Shown here: in pieces, positions 1-6,910 of the stretch
How positions within the stretch are numbered: position 1 is the stretch's first letter
Layout of the letters: every line of letters begins with the position of its first letter
NCBI GenBank assembly: GCA_050485745.1
Contig: JBJHBY010000151.1
Coordinates: 1 to 8,845 of the forward strand
DNA length: 8,845 nt
Direction: 5' to 3'
Origin: JBJHBY01 sp050485745
GTDB lineage: Bacteria > Pseudomonadota > Gammaproteobacteria > Pseudomonadales > CAMLJR01
Program-made: the position numbers and the translations under genes
The notes under the pieces: model-generated
What the model was told of the DNA's origin: nothing
Seen by the model: only the letters and a program-made list of their open reading frames with translations
Databases searched by the model: none

Positions 1-2427
1 GGCCTGCGCTGGTCCGACCGGCTGGAGGACTACCGCACCGAGGTGCTGGGCCTGATGAAGGCGCAGCAGGTGAAGAACGCGGTGATCGTGCCCGCCGGCG
101 CCAAAGGCGGCTTCGTCGCCCGCCAGCCTCCCGTGGGCAGCCGCGAACAGGTGCAGGAGCACGGCATTGCCTGCTACCGCATCTTCATCCAGGGCCTGCT
201 CGACATCACCGACAACCTGGTGGAGGGGCAGGTGGTGCATCCGCCGCGGGTGGTGTGCCACGACGAGGATGATCCGTATCTGGTGGTGGCGGCGGACAAG
301 GGCACGGCGAGTTTTTCCGACATCGCCAACGGCATTGCCGAGGCGAGCGGTTTCTGGCTGGGGGATGCCTTCGCCTCCGGTGGCAGCAACGGCTACGACC
401 ACAAGAAGATGGGCATCACCGCGCGCGGTGCCTGGGTATCGGTGCGGCGGCATTTTCGCGAGCAGGGGCTCGATGTCCAGCAGGAGGACTTCACGGTTGT
501 CGGCATCGGCGATATGTCCGGCGATGTGTTCGGCAACGGCATGTTGTTGTCGCGGCATATCCGCCTGGTGGCCGCCTTCAACCACCAGCACATTTTCGTC
601 GACCCGGAACCGGATGCGGAGCGCAGCTATCGCGAGCGCGAGCGCCTGTTCGCCCTGCCGCGTTCGGGCTGGGACGACTACGACCCGGCGCTGATTTCAG
701 AGGGTGGTGGCGTGTTTCCGCGCTCGGCCAAGTCCATCCCCATCAGCCCGCAGATGCGCCGCCGCTTCGGCATCGAGGCGGAGCGCCTGGCGCCCAATGA
801 GTTGATCAGCGCGCTGCTGCGGGCGCAGGTGGACCTGCTCTGGAATGGCGGCATCGGCACCTACGTCAAGGCGCGTCACCAGAGCCACGCGGACTGCGGC
901 GACAAGGCCAACGACCCGGTGCGGGTCAATGCCGCGGACCTGCGCTGCCGGGTGATCGGCGAGGGCGGCAACCTCGGCCTCACCCAGGCGGCGCGGGTGG
1001 AGTTCTGCCTCAACGGCGGCAAGTGCAACACGGATTTCATCGACAACGCGGGCGGTGTCGATTGCTCCGACCACGAGGTCAACATCAAGATCCTGCTCAA
1101 CGCGGTGGTGGCCGCCGGTGACATGACCGAAAAGCAGCGCCGCGAACTGCTGGAGGAAATGACCGACGCCGTGGCTGGCCTGGTGCTGCACAACAACGCA
1201 CGGCAGACCCTGGCGATCAGCCTGGCCGAGCGCGACGCACTCGAGCGCATGGGGGAATACCGGCGCCTGATTCGCAACATGGAAGGCCGCGGCCTGTTGC
1301 GTCGCGATCTCGAACAGCTGCCCGACGATGAGGCCCTGGTGGAGCGCCGTGCCGCCGGCAAGGGCCTCACCCGGCCCGAGCTGGCGGTGCTGTTCAGCCA
1401 TGCCAAGTCGGAACTCAAGGGCGAGCTGTCGCAGCCCGAAGTGGCCGCCGACGCGCACCTGGCGGAGGCGGTATACCCGGCGTTCCCGCAGCGCCTGCAC
1501 CAGCCTTTCGCCACCGCCATCGGCCAGCATCACCTGCGCTGCGAAATCATTGCCACGCAGATCGCCAACGACATGGTCGACCACATGGGTATCGGCTTTG
1601 CCGAGCGCATGGGGCATTCCACCGGCGCCGACCTGACCGGGATTGCCCGCGCCTACGTGACGGCGCGGGACGTGTTCGAAATGCCGCGTCTGTGGGGCGC
1701 CATCGAGGACCTGGGTGCGGATGTGTCCGCCTCCCTGCAGATGGACATGATGGCCGTGCTGATGCGCCTGGTGCGGCGCTGTACGCGCTGGTTCATCCGC
1801 AATCGCCGCTCCAACCTCGACGTCGCGGCCGAGGTGGCGCAGCTGCGCCCGGCAGTGGCGGAACTGCGCCAGCACTGGCTGCGCCTGATCGACGGCCGCT
1901 GGGCCGAGGAGATGCAAACCCAGCACGCGCGTTACCTCGAGGGCGGTGTGCCCGAGCCCCTGGCCGCGGACGTCGCCGCCGCGGCGATGATCTACCCGGT
2001 GCTGGGTATCCTCGACGCGGCGCGGGTTCTGCAGGCGCCACCGCTGCAGGTGGCGGAGGTGTACTACGCCCTGGCCAAGGAGCTGGAGCTGGACTGGTTT
2101 GCGCGGCAGGTGGTCGACCTCAAGATCGACAACCATTGGCAGGCGCTGGCCCGGGAGTCCTTCCGCGATGACCTGGAGTGGCAGCTGCGGCGCCTCACCG
2201 AGGGCGCCTATCGCTACCTCGATGCCCGGGGCGATGTCAGTGCCTGCGTCGCCAGCTGGCTGGAGCACCAGCAGTCCCTGGTGCAGCGCTGGCGCGGCAT
2301 GCTCACCGAACTGCACGCCAGTGACGCACCGGACCTGGCGATGTGCGCCGTCGCCATTCGCGAACTGCTCGACCTCGCCCAGAGCACGCGGCTGGATGTG
2401 CCGGAGGGGCTGGATGCCGCGGATTGA
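1..2427 (+). CDS. gdhB: NAD-dependent glutamate dehydrogenase, large (about 180 kDa) class, 5'-truncated
   Basis: Oxidatively deaminates L-glutamate to 2-oxoglutarate and ammonia with NAD+; a cytosolic, mainly catabolic enzyme. The reading frame is open from base 1, so the gene begins outside the window; 808 C-terminal residues are present, about half of the usual 1,600 or so. Numbered from the first codon here, the segment opens with GLRWSDRLEDYRTEV, the family's catalytic-domain signature, followed by AGAKGGF with a conserved lysine near residue 35 and DKGTA near residue 100. The nucleotide-binding stretch GIGDMSGDVFGNGM lies near 168-181. VIGEGGNLGLTQ (about 318-329) and DFIDNAGGVDCSDHEVNIK (about 345-363) are further family hallmarks. 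The remaining 440 or so residues are the helical C-terminal domain of this class. No frameshift or internal stop is seen. The stop codon overlaps the start of the DUF2835 gene. The symbol follows Pseudomonas usage; the family assignment is firm. Confidence 0.96.
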   Translation, partial: GLRWSDRLEDYRTEVLGLMKAQQVKNAVIVPAGAKGGFVARQPPVGSREQVQEHGIACYRIFIQGLLDITDNLVEGQVVHPPRVVCHDEDDPYLVVAADKGTASFSDIANGIAEASGFWLGDAFASGGSNGYDHKKMGITARGAWVSVRRHFREQGLDVQQEDFTVVGIGDMSGDVFGNGMLLSRHIRLVAAFNHQHIFVDPEPDAERSYRERERLFALPRSGWDDYDPALISEGGGVFPRSAKSIPISPQMRRRFGIEAERLAPNELISALLRAQVDLLWNGGIGTYVKARHQSHADCGDKANDPVRVNAADLRCRVIGEGGNLGLTQAARVEFCLNGGKCNTDFIDNAGGVDCSDHEVNIKILLNAVVAAGDMTEKQRRELLEEMTDAVAGLVLHNNARQTLAISLAERDALERMGEYRRLIRNMEGRGLLRRDLEQLPDDEALVERRAAGKGLTRPELAVLFSHAKSELKGELSQPEVAADAHLAEAVYPAFPQRLHQPFATAIGQHHLRCEIIATQIANDMVDHMGIGFAERMGHSTGADLTGIARAYVTARDVFEMPRLWGAIEDLGADVSASLQMDMMAVLMRLVRRCTRWFIRNRRSNLDVAAEVAQLRPAVAELRQHWLRLIDGRWAEEMQTQHARYLEGGVPEPLAADVAAAAMIYPVLGILDAARVLQAPPLQVAEVYYALAKELELDWFARQVVDLKIDNHWQALARESFRDDLEWQLRRLTEGAYRYLDARGDVSACVASWLEHQQSLVQRWRGMLTELHASDAPDLAMCAVAIRELLDLAQSTRLDVPEGLDAAD

Positions 2428-2641
2428 GATCGACCTCGATATCGGCGCCGACGACTACCTGTTGCACTACCGTGTGCCCGGCGTGTTTGTACAGACGCGC
2501 GCGCGGGACGGGCGCCGCATCCGCTTTCCCGCGCGCCTGCTGCAGCCCTTTGTCGGCCACAGCGGTGTTCGCGGGCGCTTTGTCATCGAGTATGACGAAG
2601 GCGGGCGCTGCCAGAGCGTGCGCCGCATCGATGGGGGCTGA
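2414..2641 (+). CDS. DUF2835 family small protein (75 aa)
   Basis: A conserved hypothetical protein of unknown function. The sequence runs MPRIEIDLDIGADDYLLHY at the start, then a central RDGRRIRFPARLLQPFV and GVRGRFVIEYDEGGR near the end. This matches the DUF2835 pattern as I remember it from Pseudomonas-type genomes, where such genes often sit next to the large glutamate dehydrogenase. The predicted fold is mostly beta strand, with no signal peptide or membrane segment. The start ATG at 2414 lies 14 nt inside the dehydrogenase gene in another frame. A strong ribosome-binding site (GGAGGGG, 2403-2409) sits at good spacing within that upstream gene. The reading frame is open further upstream, but that part is only a shadow of the dehydrogenase; the Shine-Dalgarno site and family length fix the start here. 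The overlap implies co-transcription and probably translational coupling. Family call is good; function unknown. Confidence 0.88.
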   Translation: MPRIEIDLDIGADDYLLHYRVPGVFVQTRARDGRRIRFPARLLQPFVGHSGVRGRFVIEYDEGGRCQSVRRIDGG

Positions 2642-2683
2642 GCGGGCAGCGCATGCGGGGTCAATGCAGGCCGGGCGGCGACG

Positions 2684-2703
2684 GCCGGCTTCGCGAAACC
2701 GGC
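2684..2703 (+). terminator. Hairpin after the gdhB-DUF2835 unit, possible weak terminator
   Basis: The arms GCCGG (2684-2688) and CCGGC (2699-2703) enclose the palindrome TTCGCGAA (2690-2697), giving a compact GC-rich stem. It is followed by GCTTTCC, which has only three T residues, so intrinsic termination would be weak. It starts 42 nt past the DUF2835 stop and overlaps the possible -35 box of pyrD. It could instead be an operator-like palindrome or chance in GC-rich DNA. Confidence 0.3.
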
Positions 2704-2718
2704 GCTTTCCGTTATCCT
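2690..2718 (+). promoter_or_regulatory. Possible sigma-70 promoter for pyrD
   Basis: TATCCT (2713-2718, four of six matches to TATAAT) stands 17 bp downstream of TTCGCG (2690-2695, three of six matches to TTGACA). A start near 2725 would leave a leader of about 60 nt before pyrD. The match is weak. The 144-bp gap upstream of pyrD is the main reason to expect a promoter here; read-through from the dehydrogenase unit is also possible. Confidence 0.3.
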
Positions 2719-2785
2719 GCTGGGCTTTCAGCCACCGCGCTGAATCCGCCGCCCCCCGTCATCCACGCTGTTCCGGAGCCGCCCG

Positions 2786-3823
2786 ATGTATGCACTGATC
2801 CGCCGCCTGTTGTTCTGCCTGCCTCCCGAGGCGGCGCATGCACTGGTGCTACGGAGCCTGCAGACGGCCAGCCGCGTGCAGCTGACGCGCCTGCTGCCGC
2901 CGGTGCCGCAGCGGCCGGTGCGGGTGATGGGGCTGGATTTCCCCAACCCGGTGGGACTGGCTGCGGGGCTGGACAAGAACGGCAGCTGCATCGACGGCCT
3001 GGCCGCTCTGGGCTTCGGCTTTCTTGAAATCGGTACGGTGACGCCGCGCCCGCAACCCGGCAACCCGCGGCCGCGCCTGTTTCGCCTGCCCGAGGCACAG
3101 GCCCTGATCAACCGCATGGGCTTCAATAACGAGGGCGTCGAGGCGCTGCTGCACAATGTTTCACGGGCGCGATACCGGGGCGTGCTCGGCATCAACATTG
3201 GCAAAAACAAGGACACCCCGGCGGAAGACGCCGCCAGTGACTACCTCAGCGCCATGCGCCAGGTGTACCCGGCGGCGTCCTACATCGTGGTCAACCTGTC
3301 CTCGCCCAATACTCCGGGCCTGCGCGACCTGCAATTCGGTGAGCCCCTGCGTCGCCTGCTGCAGGCCCTCAAGGAGGAGCAGCAGCGCCTGGCCGCCAGC
3401 CATGGCCGCTACGTGCCGCTGGCGGTGAAGATTGCGCCGGACATGGCGGAGACGGATCTCAACGCGGTGGCCAGGGAGCTGGTGGACTTCGAGATCGACG
3501 GTGTGATCGCCACCAACACCACTATTGATCGTTCCAGCGTCGCCGGCCTGCGCCACGCGGATGAGGCGGGCGGTTTGTCCGGCGCGCCGCTGACGGCGCG
3601 TTCCACCGCGGTGATCCGCAGCCTGCAGCAGGCCCTGGACGGGCGCCTGCCGATCATCGCCGCCGGCGGGGTGATGAGCCCGGCGGATGCCCTGGCCAAG
3701 CTCGAGGCCGGTGCCGCACTGGTGCAGGTCTATACCGGGCTGATCTACCAGGGGCCCTCCCTGGTGCGCTGGATTGCCCGGGCACTGCCACCCGGGGCGC
3801 CGGCTCAGGGCCGCGGTGGCTGA
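2786..3823 (+). CDS. pyrD: Dihydroorotate dehydrogenase (quinone), class 2
   Basis: Oxidises dihydroorotate to orotate, the fourth step of pyrimidine synthesis, passing electrons through FMN to membrane quinone. The 345-residue length is typical of class 2 enzymes. The N-terminal helix MYALIRRLLFCLPPEAAHAL is the class 2 membrane-associating extension. Then follow NPVGLAAGLDKNG (Lys64), GFGFLEIGTVTP, INRMGFNNEG, GINIGKNKDT, VNLSSPNTPGLR (Asn170, catalytic base Ser173, Asn175), AVKIAPD (Lys215), TNTT (Asn244) and the phosphate-binding IIAAGGVMSPADALAKLEAG. These residues align with E. coli Lys66, Asn172, Ser175, Asn177, Lys217 and Asn246 at a constant offset of two. A GGAG ribosome-binding site at 2775-2778 supports the ATG at 2786. 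The last 19 bp overlap the 3' end of the opposite-strand GNAT-C39 gene. Confidence 0.98.
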   Translation: MYALIRRLLFCLPPEAAHALVLRSLQTASRVQLTRLLPPVPQRPVRVMGLDFPNPVGLAAGLDKNGSCIDGLAALGFGFLEIGTVTPRPQPGNPRPRLFRLPEAQALINRMGFNNEGVEALLHNVSRARYRGVLGINIGKNKDTPAEDAASDYLSAMRQVYPAASYIVVNLSSPNTPGLRDLQFGEPLRRLLQALKEEQQRLAASHGRYVPLAVKIAPDMAETDLNAVARELVDFEIDGVIATNTTIDRSSVAGLRHADEAGGLSGAPLTARSTAVIRSLQQALDGRLPIIAAGGVMSPADALAKLEAGAALVQVYTGLIYQGPSLVRWIARALPPGAPAQGRGG

Positions 3824-5016
3824 GGCTGGTCCGGCACCGGCTGTTCGCGCTGCTTGATCAGCAGCGCGCAGCGCAGCCGGTCGCGGCCAAAGCGCATGCT
3901 CTTGTTGAAGGCTGCGAGGGTAATCGGCAGGTACTGGTTATCGAGCGCGTCCCGGTCGATGTCCGGGTCGATCTCCGGGTCGTGGATATACACAAAGCGA
4001 TCGTCCATCGCCGCGACCACCACCCAGTGGGGTGCCTTGTTGCGATTGAAGCTGTAGGTGCTGATCAGCACCAGGGGCACGTGGCCGCTGTTCAGCGCGG
4101 CGCGCAGGGTATCCAGTTCGATGGGGACATGGTGCAGCGCGACATCGGTGTCCGCCAGTTCCGCGAGGTAGTCCTCGTGCACCTGGCGCAGCACGGATTT
4201 CTTCTCTTCCCGGCGCACACCTTCGAGGAACAGCGGGCCCTCCTGGCTGATGTAGATGGTCGCATCCAGGCCGCGCCGCCAGGCCGCCAGGGCCAGGCCG
4301 TGGGGGCCACAGCCGCCGTGGCCCGAGGTCATGTAGATGGTGGTGGCCTCGCGCCAGATGCGCAGCTCCTCGCGGCGGTCGGGGTGGTACTCCGGGTCCA
4401 GCGCCGCCAGAGCCATCATCAGGGCCGCGGGGCCGCAGCTGAACTCGGTGGTCTGGGCGTAGTAGGGCACCGAGACGGTGTGCCCCGGGTGCCGGTAGTA
4501 GAGGATGCGCTTCTGCAGGCGCAGGGCGTCGGAGTGGTCCTCGTAATAGTCGCGGTAGACGCCGAAGCGACGGTAGCCGAGCCGTTCATAGAGGCGGATG
4601 GCGGTGTGGTTCTGCGGGTGTACCTCGAGGCGCATGAACACCTTGCCGAGTTCGGCCGCGGCCTGCTCGCAATGGGCCAGCAGTTGTTCCGCCAGTTGCC
4701 GGCCACGGGCTTCCGGCGCCACGGCGATGGAGTACAGGCGCGCCAGGCTGGTGCCGCGATGGAACAGCAGCAGGCTGTAGCCCAGCAGTGTCGCCGGGGA
4801 GCCCGCCGTACCCGCGGATTCCGCCAGCACCAGGTAGGCGCTGTCGGAGCGGATAAAGCGCTGGAAACTGCGCGCATTGAGCCGATCCTGGCTGAAACAG
4901 CGTTGCTCCAGCTCCGCCAGGGCGGCGACATCACGGCGGCCGGCGCGGCGAAACAGCGGCGCCTGTTCTGCCCCCCGGGCGCCGGTGTCCGCGGCCAGGG
5001 GCCTGGAAGTACTCAT
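3805..5016 (-). CDS. GNAT acetyltransferase fused to C39-like cysteine peptidase (403 aa)
   Basis: A two-domain, apparently cytosolic protein. Residues about 21-172 are a RimI-like GNAT domain. The acetyl-CoA-binding motif is SIAVAPEARGRQLAEQLL (96-113). EVHPQNHTAIRLYERLGY follows, where Glu131 and Tyr143 have the same spacing as RimI catalytic residues Glu103 and Tyr115. Residues about 180-390 resemble the C39-like/DUF3335 (PF11814 from memory) papain-fold family: Gln188 and Cys194 in AQTTEFSCGPAALMMAL, His330 in APHWVVVAAM, and Asp346 in YIHDPEID form a plausible oxyanion Gln plus Cys-His-Asp triad. There is no ABC transporter domain and no signal peptide. The ATG at 5016 is chosen because the open frame upstream to 5160 lacks family similarity; AAGGAAG lies about 8-10 nt upstream of the start. 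The gene diverges from the ATP-grasp ligase at 5175, which suggests one pathway. The short tail is proline-rich. Substrates of both domains are unknown. Confidence 0.92.
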   Translation of the reverse strand: MSTSRPLAADTGARGAEQAPLFRRAGRRDVAALAELEQRCFSQDRLNARSFQRFIRSDSAYLVLAESAGTAGSPATLLGYSLLLFHRGTSLARLYSIAVAPEARGRQLAEQLLAHCEQAAAELGKVFMRLEVHPQNHTAIRLYERLGYRRFGVYRDYYEDHSDALRLQKRILYYRHPGHTVSVPYYAQTTEFSCGPAALMMALAALDPEYHPDRREELRIWREATTIYMTSGHGGCGPHGLALAAWRRGLDATIYISQEGPLFLEGVRREEKKSVLRQVHEDYLAELADTDVALHHVPIELDTLRAALNSGHVPLVLISTYSFNRNKAPHWVVVAAMDDRFVYIHDPEIDPDIDRDALDNQYLPITLAAFNKSMRFGRDRLRCALLIKQREQPVPDQPQPPRP

Positions 5017-5174
5017 CAAATCATCTTCCTTGTCGGGAGAGGGTGGCAGCGCACGCGACTGGGAGTATGATGTGCGGGGTGCGTTGCCAGCGCCGCGATC
5101 CAGTGTAATGGCGTCGCGTGGTCCGCACCAGAGACCTTTCGATTGATCTATACCCCGCATATCAAGGGAGCGCC
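5017..5174. promoter_or_regulatory. Divergent intergenic control region
   Basis: These 158 bp separate two divergently transcribed starts, so both promoters probably lie here. On the plus strand TATGAT (5066-5071) is a five-of-six -10 match without a good -35. TTGCCA (5084-5089) and TGTAAT (5104-5109) each match five of six, but only 14 bp separate them, which is too short for a normal promoter. On the minus strand I see only weak candidates, such as TACACT (complement of 5102-5107). No clear operator palindrome or riboswitch is visible. Open frames that cross this region from either gene are not supported. Confidence 0.4.
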
Positions 5175-6647
5175 GTGACTGCCTTTTATCTGGTTGTCGA
5201 TAGCCGCAAGGACTGGGGCCCGTTCTACCCCAGTGATAACGTCATTACCTTCTCCGAATACCTGGCCCTGGGCAGCCGCCCGGAGACGCGCCTGGCGCGG
5301 GTGATCAACCTGTGCCCGCAGTCGCGTTACCTGAGCAAGGGCTATTACTGCGCCCTGCTGGCCGAGGCCCGCGGCCACCGTGTCATCCCCTCGGTGAACA
5401 CGCTCAACGACCTGCGCTCGCGTAGCCTCTACACCATGGCGCTGCCGGATTTCGGCAAGCTGGCGGACAAGATTGTCGAGGAGCGCGGCCTGACCGAGAA
5501 GGTGCTGACCACGAAGATCTACTTCGGCGAGTGTCAGGAGCCGGCCTTCGAAGCCCTGGGGCGCATGCTGTTCGAGCGCTTTCCCTGCCCGATCCTCGAC
5601 GTCGAGCTGAAGTATCGCAAGGGCTGGATGATCAGCCGTATCAAGCCGCTCACCCCGGCGCGCCTCAGCGACGAGGAGCAGACCCGCTTTGCCGAGGCAC
5701 TGGACCACTTCTCGCGCAAGATCTGGCGCTCGCCGCGCTCGCGCAAGCGCTACCGTTTCGACCTGGCGATGCTGGTCAACGGCGAGGAAAAAATGCCACC
5801 CAGCGATGCGCCGGCCCTGCGCCAGTTCATCCGCGCCGGTCGTGCCCTGCAGATCAACGTCGAGCTGATCGGCAAGAAAGACTACATGCGCCTGCCGGAA
5901 TACGACGGCCTGTTCATCCGCGAAACCACGGCGATCGACCATCACACCTACCAGTTTGCCAAGAAGGCCGAGGCCGAGGGCCTGGTGGTGATCGACGACC
6001 CGACCTCGATCCTGCGCTGTACCAACAAGATTTATCTGGCGGACCTGTTCCGCACCAACAAGGTGCCCGCACCCAAGACCCTGATCCTGGCGCGGGAGCA
6101 GCAGGGCATGCTGGAGCTGGTACAGCGCGAACTGGGTTTTCCCGCGGTGCTGAAGATTCCGGACGGCGCCTTTTCACGCGGTGTGGTCAAGGTGGAGTCC
6201 GCCGAGGCGTTTCTCGTCGAGGCGGAAAAACTGTTCAAGCAGTCGGCATTGCTGCTGGCGCAGGAATTCATGTACACGGATTTCGACTGGCGCATCGGTG
6301 TGCTCGGTGGCAAGCCGATTTATGCCTGCCGTTACTACATGGTGAAGAAGCACTGGCAGATCTACCGCCACGATGGCGCCAAGGTGACCAGCGGTGCCTT
6401 CGACACCCTGCCGACCTACGAAGTACCCAAGGCGATCATTGATGCCGCGATCAAGGCCACCCAGCCGATCGGTCAGGGGCTGTACGGCGTTGATGTCAAA
6501 CAGAGCGGGGATCGCGCCGCGGTGATCGAAGTCAACGACAACCCCAACGTCGACCGCGGCGTGGAAGACCGCTTCCTCGGCGACAAGCTGTACACGCTGA
6601 TCATGGAAGAATTCCTGCGCCGCATGGAGCAGAGCAGGGCGCGCTAG
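5175..6647 (+). CDS. RimK-like ATP-grasp ligase with N-terminal RLAN domain (490 aa)
   Basis: Predicted ATP-dependent carboxylate-amine ligase that activates a carboxylate as acyl phosphate and joins it to an amine, usually forming a peptide-like bond. Residues about 1-155 match the RLAN (RimK-like ATP-grasp N-terminal) domain, starting TAFYLVVDSRKDWGPFYPS, with PQSRYLSKGYYCALLAEARG typical of the family. The ATP-grasp fold occupies about 245-485. It shows IRETTAIDHHTYQFAKKAE, the ATP-binding VLKIPDGAFSRGVVKV (Lys327 and the glycine-containing loop), LAQEFMYTDFDWRIGVLGGK (Glu364, Asp371, Arg373), and the metal-binding YGVDVK...IEVNDNPNVD (Asp440, Glu452, Asn454). All expected active-site positions look present. 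The GTG at 5175 is preferred over an ATG at 5118 because AAGGGAG (5164-5170) sits just upstream and the family start is MTAFYLVVD-like. The divergent GNAT-C39 gene is the likely functional partner. The substrate is unknown; ribosomal protein S6 glutamylation by classical RimK is not implied. Confidence 0.93.
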   Translation: MTAFYLVVDSRKDWGPFYPSDNVITFSEYLALGSRPETRLARVINLCPQSRYLSKGYYCALLAEARGHRVIPSVNTLNDLRSRSLYTMALPDFGKLADKIVEERGLTEKVLTTKIYFGECQEPAFEALGRMLFERFPCPILDVELKYRKGWMISRIKPLTPARLSDEEQTRFAEALDHFSRKIWRSPRSRKRYRFDLAMLVNGEEKMPPSDAPALRQFIRAGRALQINVELIGKKDYMRLPEYDGLFIRETTAIDHHTYQFAKKAEAEGLVVIDDPTSILRCTNKIYLADLFRTNKVPAPKTLILAREQQGMLELVQRELGFPAVLKIPDGAFSRGVVKVESAEAFLVEAEKLFKQSALLLAQEFMYTDFDWRIGVLGGKPIYACRYYMVKKHWQIYRHDGAKVTSGAFDTLPTYEVPKAIIDAAIKATQPIGQGLYGVDVKQSGDRAAVIEVNDNPNVDRGVEDRFLGDKLYTLIMEEFLRRMEQSRAR

Positions 6648-6670
6648 GCCGTGTTGCGTCGCGCATTGCC

Positions 6671-6706
6671 GTAGGCTGGGTTAGCCGCTGCGCGGCGTAA
6701 CCCAGC
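6671..6706 (+). repeat. REP-like palindrome, unit 1
   Basis: A 36-bp unit: head GTAG, outer arm GCTGGGTTA, inner arm GCCGC, loop TGC, inner arm GCGGC, one unpaired G, outer arm TAACCCAGC. A GTAG tetranucleotide before an imperfect palindrome is the known layout of REP elements handled by RAYT transposases. The unit begins 23 nt after the ligase stop codon. Two more copies lie within 201 bp. Confidence 0.85.
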
Positions 6707-6803
6707 GTTCTCACCGTCATATGAATTTGCGCTGTGGCTCGATTCGGGCCATTTCGGAGGCTGCGTCAGCCGATCCGGTGGGTATTAACGCTTCGGTGGT
6801 GAC

Positions 6804-6837
6804 GCTGGGTTACGCGCTTTGCGCTAACCCAGCCTAC
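6804..6837 (-). repeat. REP-like palindrome, unit 2 (inverted)
   Basis: A 34-bp unit read on the minus strand: head GTAG (complement of 6834-6837), outer arm GCTGGGTTA, inner arm GCGC, loop AAA, inner arm GCGC, the same unpaired G, and outer arm TAACCCAGC. The outer arms are identical to units 1 and 3, while the inner stem differs but still pairs. It is tail-to-tail with unit 1 and head-to-head with unit 3. Confidence 0.85.
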
Positions 6838-6871
6838 GCGCCTCAGAGGTCGTTCAGCTTCCTTGCGCTGT

Positions 6872-6907
6872 GTAGGCTGGGTTAGCCGCGCAGCGGCGTA
6901 ACCCAGC
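6872..6907 (+). repeat. REP-like palindrome, unit 3
   Basis: A 36-bp unit: GTAG, GCTGGGTTA, GCCGC, loop GCA, GCGGC, unpaired G, TAACCCAGC. It differs from unit 1 only in the loop, where GCA replaces TGC, its reverse complement. Its GTAG head lies 34 bp from the head of unit 2. The flank just past its tail (GCGTCACCACC) is shared with unit 2. Confidence 0.85.
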
Positions 6908-6910
6908 GTC

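Noticed and set aside
697..2316. 539-residue open frame antisense to the glutamate dehydrogenase gene
   Set aside because: High-G+C codon use leaves antisense frames open. The translation is His/Gln/Leu/Arg-rich with no recognisable family and no ribosome-binding site, while the sense frame carries clear motifs.
3982..5070. 362-residue open frame antisense to the GNAT-C39 gene
   Set aside because: Its composition mirrors the sense gene, it has no domain I recognise, and the opposite strand encodes two conserved catalytic domains.
5017..5160. N-terminal extension of the GNAT-C39 protein to an ATG at 5160
   Set aside because: The extra 48 residues have no domain character and would fill most of the divergent promoter region; the ATG at 5016 has a Shine-Dalgarno-like AAGGAAG.
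5118..5174. ATG start at 5118 for the ATP-grasp ligase
   Set aside because: The GTG at 5175 has AAGGGAG immediately upstream and gives the usual family N-terminus; the 19 extra residues look like translated leader.
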